Origin: Sitta carolinensis
Taxonomy: Eukaryota; Chordata; Aves; Passeriformes; Sittidae
DNA: 64,000 bases
Reading direction: 5' to 3'
NCBI GenBank assembly: GCA_032173965.1
Contig: CM063283.1
Coordinates: 111,547,108-111,611,107 of the forward strand
Of the stretch, positions 61,601 to 64,000 are shown one piece after another (position 1 is the stretch's first letter; every line of letters begins with the position of its first letter). Under the pieces are notes generated by a model. The model did not search any database. It was not told the origin of the DNA and worked only from the letters and a program-made list of their open reading frames with translations. A program made the position numbers and the translations under genes.

Positions 61601-61671
61601 AACTTTGCAAAGATGTCACAGGTAAAATTGTGCTGTGCACAGGTTTCTTATCCATCACTGTTGCCTTCTGG
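52421..61671 (-). CDS. UMODL1: Uromodulin-like 1, 3' part (ZP domain and membrane anchor)
   Basis: Five exons found (61671-61228, 60463-60321, 58731-58495, 57624-57466, 52604-52421) encode a Ser/Thr/Pro stalk, a full ZP domain, and a C-terminal transmembrane segment with a short tail. Phrases such as AIQKRFLQQESIPESSLFLG, GIIHHLNIASPIHC and YTIFEDLHGSG are characteristic of UMODL1. ZP domains polymerise extracellularly; UMODL1 is a membrane-anchored relative of uromodulin. Splice phases chain correctly through the first four exons; one linker exon between ZP-C and the membrane exon was not located. Single-base losses at 61314-61317 and 57546-57550 break the frame. Upstream EMI, WAP, FN3 and SEA parts lie beyond the window. 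Confidence 0.88.
57466..57624 (-). CDS. UMODL1: UMODL1 ZP-C exon (frameshifted as written)
   Basis: It starts SCPIPNTFTTLLENGNSS and continues to FKMKI. After a run of five T the rest of the domain is one frame over: FANNSVVYLHCRIYICMESP, then GSTC. Both halves are clear ZP-C sequence, so one base is missing at 57546-57550. Acceptor TTTTCAG; donor GTATTT is the most plausible end. Confidence 0.8.
58495..58731 (-). CDS. UMODL1: UMODL1 ZP exon (ZP-N end / ZP-C start)
   Basis: An intact 237-base exon giving LYTIFEDLHGSGHFRTEMQL, GNSPIPKNFSVSASGDVLIE, then LKVVLTDCWATP and DPLSFAFISN. The phrase LTDCWATP is a ZP-C landmark. Acceptor TTTTCAG, donor GTACAG, phase 2 on both sides. Confidence 0.9.
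59735..60120 (-). mobile_element. Solo LTR of an endogenous retrovirus (sense -)
   Basis: On the minus strand it begins near TGTGAACTCCATATAGTG and ends in a segment with AATAAAAACCTACTTTAACT, followed by CTCTGTCTAGCCTCTG. This is the layout of an avian ERV LTR (U3, poly(A) signal, R/U5). No internal retroviral genes adjoin it. It lies in a UMODL1 intron, sense to the gene. Ends are approximate. Confidence 0.55.
60321..60463 (-). CDS. UMODL1: UMODL1 ZP-N exon
   Basis: An intact 143-base exon: NMTTTMVKTTLWSDASAQG, then IIHHLNIASPIHCVFQNDV and SSGYTAEG. Acceptor GTGCTGCAG, phase 0 in; donor GTGAGG, phase 2 out, joining exon 58731 to give Gly-Leu-Tyr-Thr. Confidence 0.9.
60647..60785 (-). mobile_element. 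CR1 LINE, 3' fragment (sense -)
   Basis: Complement of a CR1 end: 'atcatagaatcacagaacag', 'ccatgggcaaggacaccttc', 'cactagaccaggttgcccag'. In a UMODL1 intron, sense to the gene. Confidence 0.88.
61228..61671 (-). CDS. UMODL1: UMODL1 stalk and ZP-N start exon (frameshifted as written)
   Basis: About 90 residues of Ser/Thr/Pro-rich linker (QKATVMDKKPVHST onward) lead into the ZP-N start: VFCEIGRIVLAIQKRF, then QESIPESSLFLG. A run of four G (61314-61317) then shifts the frame; the sequence continues one frame over as PGCNVSTSNGTHVVLQAGWS, then DCGTPAET. 444 bases is one short of a correct fit. Acceptor CCCTTCAG, donor GTAAGC. Confidence 0.82.
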
Positions 61672-64000
61672 CTGAAGGGAAGTGCTGAAGAGTGCCAAAA
61701 ATAAAGGTACTGTTGTAATTTACATGCTCAGATGGTCTCATCAGGTAAAAGCAAACTCTTAGGAGGAAACTCAAAGTTACTGGCAGGAAACCAGCTTCTT
61801 TTGTTCTTTTAACCTGCTCTACTTCCTGCCAGAGCCAGGGCTTTTTTTAGAAAGAAGCCCATGAGACACATAAAGTGCCCATTAGGAAAGCTGAAGTGCT
61901 TAATTTCCTGGCAGCTGCAATAATTAGTGTGTAAACATGTACACACAGCTTTTGGAAGATCAGTGCTTGCACAATATCCCCCACTGGAAGTTGCTCTACA
62001 AGTGCTTGTATGTTTTTGCCTGGCGCTGTAGGAGACTGCCCAGTCCTGGCTGGGGGCATAAACAGGAGTTTGCTAAAAGAACCCAGACCTCACTTGTGAC
62101 CAGTTAACACCCAAAAGATGGGACCTGAAACACTTTGTGAAACCCATTTTGGGGTATGTGTGGGAGAAACCTCATGTGGCATCCCCATATTGCACATGTC
62201 CTGAGGGAGATGAGTAAATGTGTCAATGGCAATCTGTAAAGGTTCCAGAAAGAAAAAAATGGGGAAAAAGGGAAGCACAGGTTCAGATCAATATATGTGC
62301 CAAACACCCAACATCCAGCACAGGTCTGGGGTTACACCCTGAGTATTCACCACTGGCTGAGAGAGAGTGGAGATAATAAACTCCATCTGCAGGGAAGCAT
62401 AAAAATGTGTCTCCTTGCACAAAACTTCTCTTAAATATTTTTAGTGGCTTAAACATGAAAATACCACCTATTTCCCAACCAATATATAAAATCTGTACAC
62501 ATATATAAATCCTTATGTAACTGCCCAGCTTCCAGAAATGCCCCAAAAGGATAAGTCACTGATTTGCACAATAGAGGAAGGAAAATAAAAGTTGGAGCTC
62601 TTCCAGAGCTGGATTTCCCAAAAGCTTATTATCCATTAATATCTCAGTTAAAACTGAACAAACATTGGTATCAATTGACAAATCATTGTGCCTTCAGTAA
62701 AAATGTTCTTTATCATTGTGGTTACAAAGTCAAATATAAATTACTGAAGAAGCCTAAGAGAATTTAGGGAATTAAAGACCCATCACACATCAGCTAACAA
62801 AGGAGCCGAGGAAAGAGAGAAGCCAGATGAATCAGCTCATACCAAAACGTAGTTTGTAACCCCAGCATTTCCTCCCTGCTGCCATACAGAGGCCAAGCCA
62901 CCTATCAAGTACTTTCTGTTACTTTATTACCTCTTCTGTCCCCTCTGCTACTGCTAATGAAAATCACAGAGAATCTTGATAATCCTTTTGTGGCAAATAT
63001 GAGAAACGGAACTGCTAAAAGAACCTTACAGCATTAAATATTAATATAGTACATTCCCACTCCTAAAGTGATCAACTGCCCAAGGGGATGCTTCTAACCC
63101 CAGGGGCCTCCTCAGTTTTTCGCCCATCTCTCAGTTCTGAGGGGATGCTGAGCAATGCCCAGCATGAGTGAAGCAGAAGGCTTGCTGTGACTGCTCCAGC
63201 TTGCAGACTAGTTGTTGTCTTAATTTTTACCTGGCCAAAATTTTCATTTTTGGGAGAAGAAAACATGCTTTTATTTCTCTTTCTCTTTCAAAAGTCTAAA
63301 AGCTGAAGCAAACCAGACCATAGGTGGGACTCAGAAAGCAGCACCAGCCACCTGCTCTATGAGGACTTGTCCCTGAAACAAATCTGTGTTTCAGCCCAGG
63401 TTTGAGGGGGGCAGGCATTCTACAAAACCCTACCACAAGATAGTTGTGGTCCTACTAATTACCACGATATGTAACGTTCCACATTTACAGCTGTGAGTGT
63501 AACAGGCAAAAAATATTATAGAGCAGATCATAAATATGTTTCTGAAGTAATTTTGCATGAGATTCTAACTGACAGCTTATAACAATGTCCTTTGGACAAA
63601 TGGATCATGTCAGGGATAAATATTTGGGAGGGGGGGGTGTTTCATAGGTGACTTGTGAAGCAGTATTCAGCTGCTCTTAGTCAGGAGATTAATTTTTTTT
63701 TTTTTTTTGTTACTTCAGTTATGCATAAAAGAAAAGAAGTTGTACAATCAGCCATCATGCTGAGCTTGGCAAAGTGTGGGTTCTCACCTAAGCTCCAGAC
63801 CTACAGGTGTGTGAGGAAAACAACAGCTCCCAGTGAAGAAGAACTCACATGTTCATTTATTTCTTGGGATTTCTCTTTCATGGAAAAATCATCAGTGCAA
63901 AGCAGAGGATAATGTGTTTTTAAATGATTTTAAACAGTGCTTGTTATGGCTGTGTTCAGGGACTCATTTCTTGGTAGCTTATAAACCTTCAATCCATGAT
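61672..64000. other. Probable UMODL1 intron
   Basis: No further UMODL1 exon could be identified on the minus strand. The next upstream exon must end in phase 2. Nothing else is supported here. Confidence 0.45.

Noticed and set aside
61847..62059. Minus-strand frame with ALVEQLPVGDIVQALIF considered as a SEA half-exon
   Set aside because: No cleavage motif, no good donor, and no consistent phase with the 61671 exon.

Overview
This is vertebrate nuclear DNA and almost certainly from a bird. It carries many CR1 LINE 3' ends with the avian ATTCTATGATTCTATG-type tail, plus LTRs of avian (passerine-like) endogenous retroviruses. Genes are split into short exons with GT/AG sites and large introns. 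The window holds parts of two genes, both on the minus strand, and the rest is intergenic or intronic. The pairing with UMODL1 places it in the region equivalent to human 21q22.3.

Right end (about 52.0-61.7 kb, minus): the 3' part of UMODL1 (uromodulin-like 1). Exons encode a Ser/Thr/Pro-rich stalk running into ZP-N, then ZP-N/ZP-C, ZP-C, and finally a transmembrane segment with a short tail. The upstream part of the gene lies outside the window. One small linker exon between ZP-C and the membrane exon was not located. Two exons carry single-base losses in short homopolymers that break the frame.

Left centre (about 11.4-27.8 kb, minus): what appears to be a complete 13-exon gene for a large type I transmembrane mucin that I cannot name. 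The order is signal peptide, Ser/Thr/Pro mucin exon with a 23-residue tandem repeat, FN3, SEA, EGF, second mucin exon with a 17-residue Thr/Asn repeat, FN3, small Cys-rich exon, SEA, transmembrane segment, cytoplasmic tail. All splice phases agree (nearly all phase 1; the intron inside each SEA domain is phase 0). The two mucin-FN3-SEA blocks look like an internal duplication. The signal-peptide exon and both repeat exons are out of frame as written, by small indels in homopolymers or tandem repeats. It lies tail-to-head 24 kb downstream of UMODL1, has the same kinds of modules but no ZP domain, and is the most interesting item here.

Intergenic space: 0-11.4 kb has no convincing gene but holds CR1 copies, one LTR, minisatellites and poly(A) runs. 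27.9-52 kb holds CR1 copies, a 0.7-kb pure purine GGAA/GAAA tract, two copies of an AT-rich repeat that differ mainly by C-to-T changes, and one candidate small terminal exon at 48.6 kb. 61.7-64 kb is probably UMODL1 intron. Working picture: two neighbouring, co-oriented genes for membrane-anchored, heavily glycosylated extracellular proteins, one ZP-type (polymer-forming) and one SEA-type (self-cleaving mucin).
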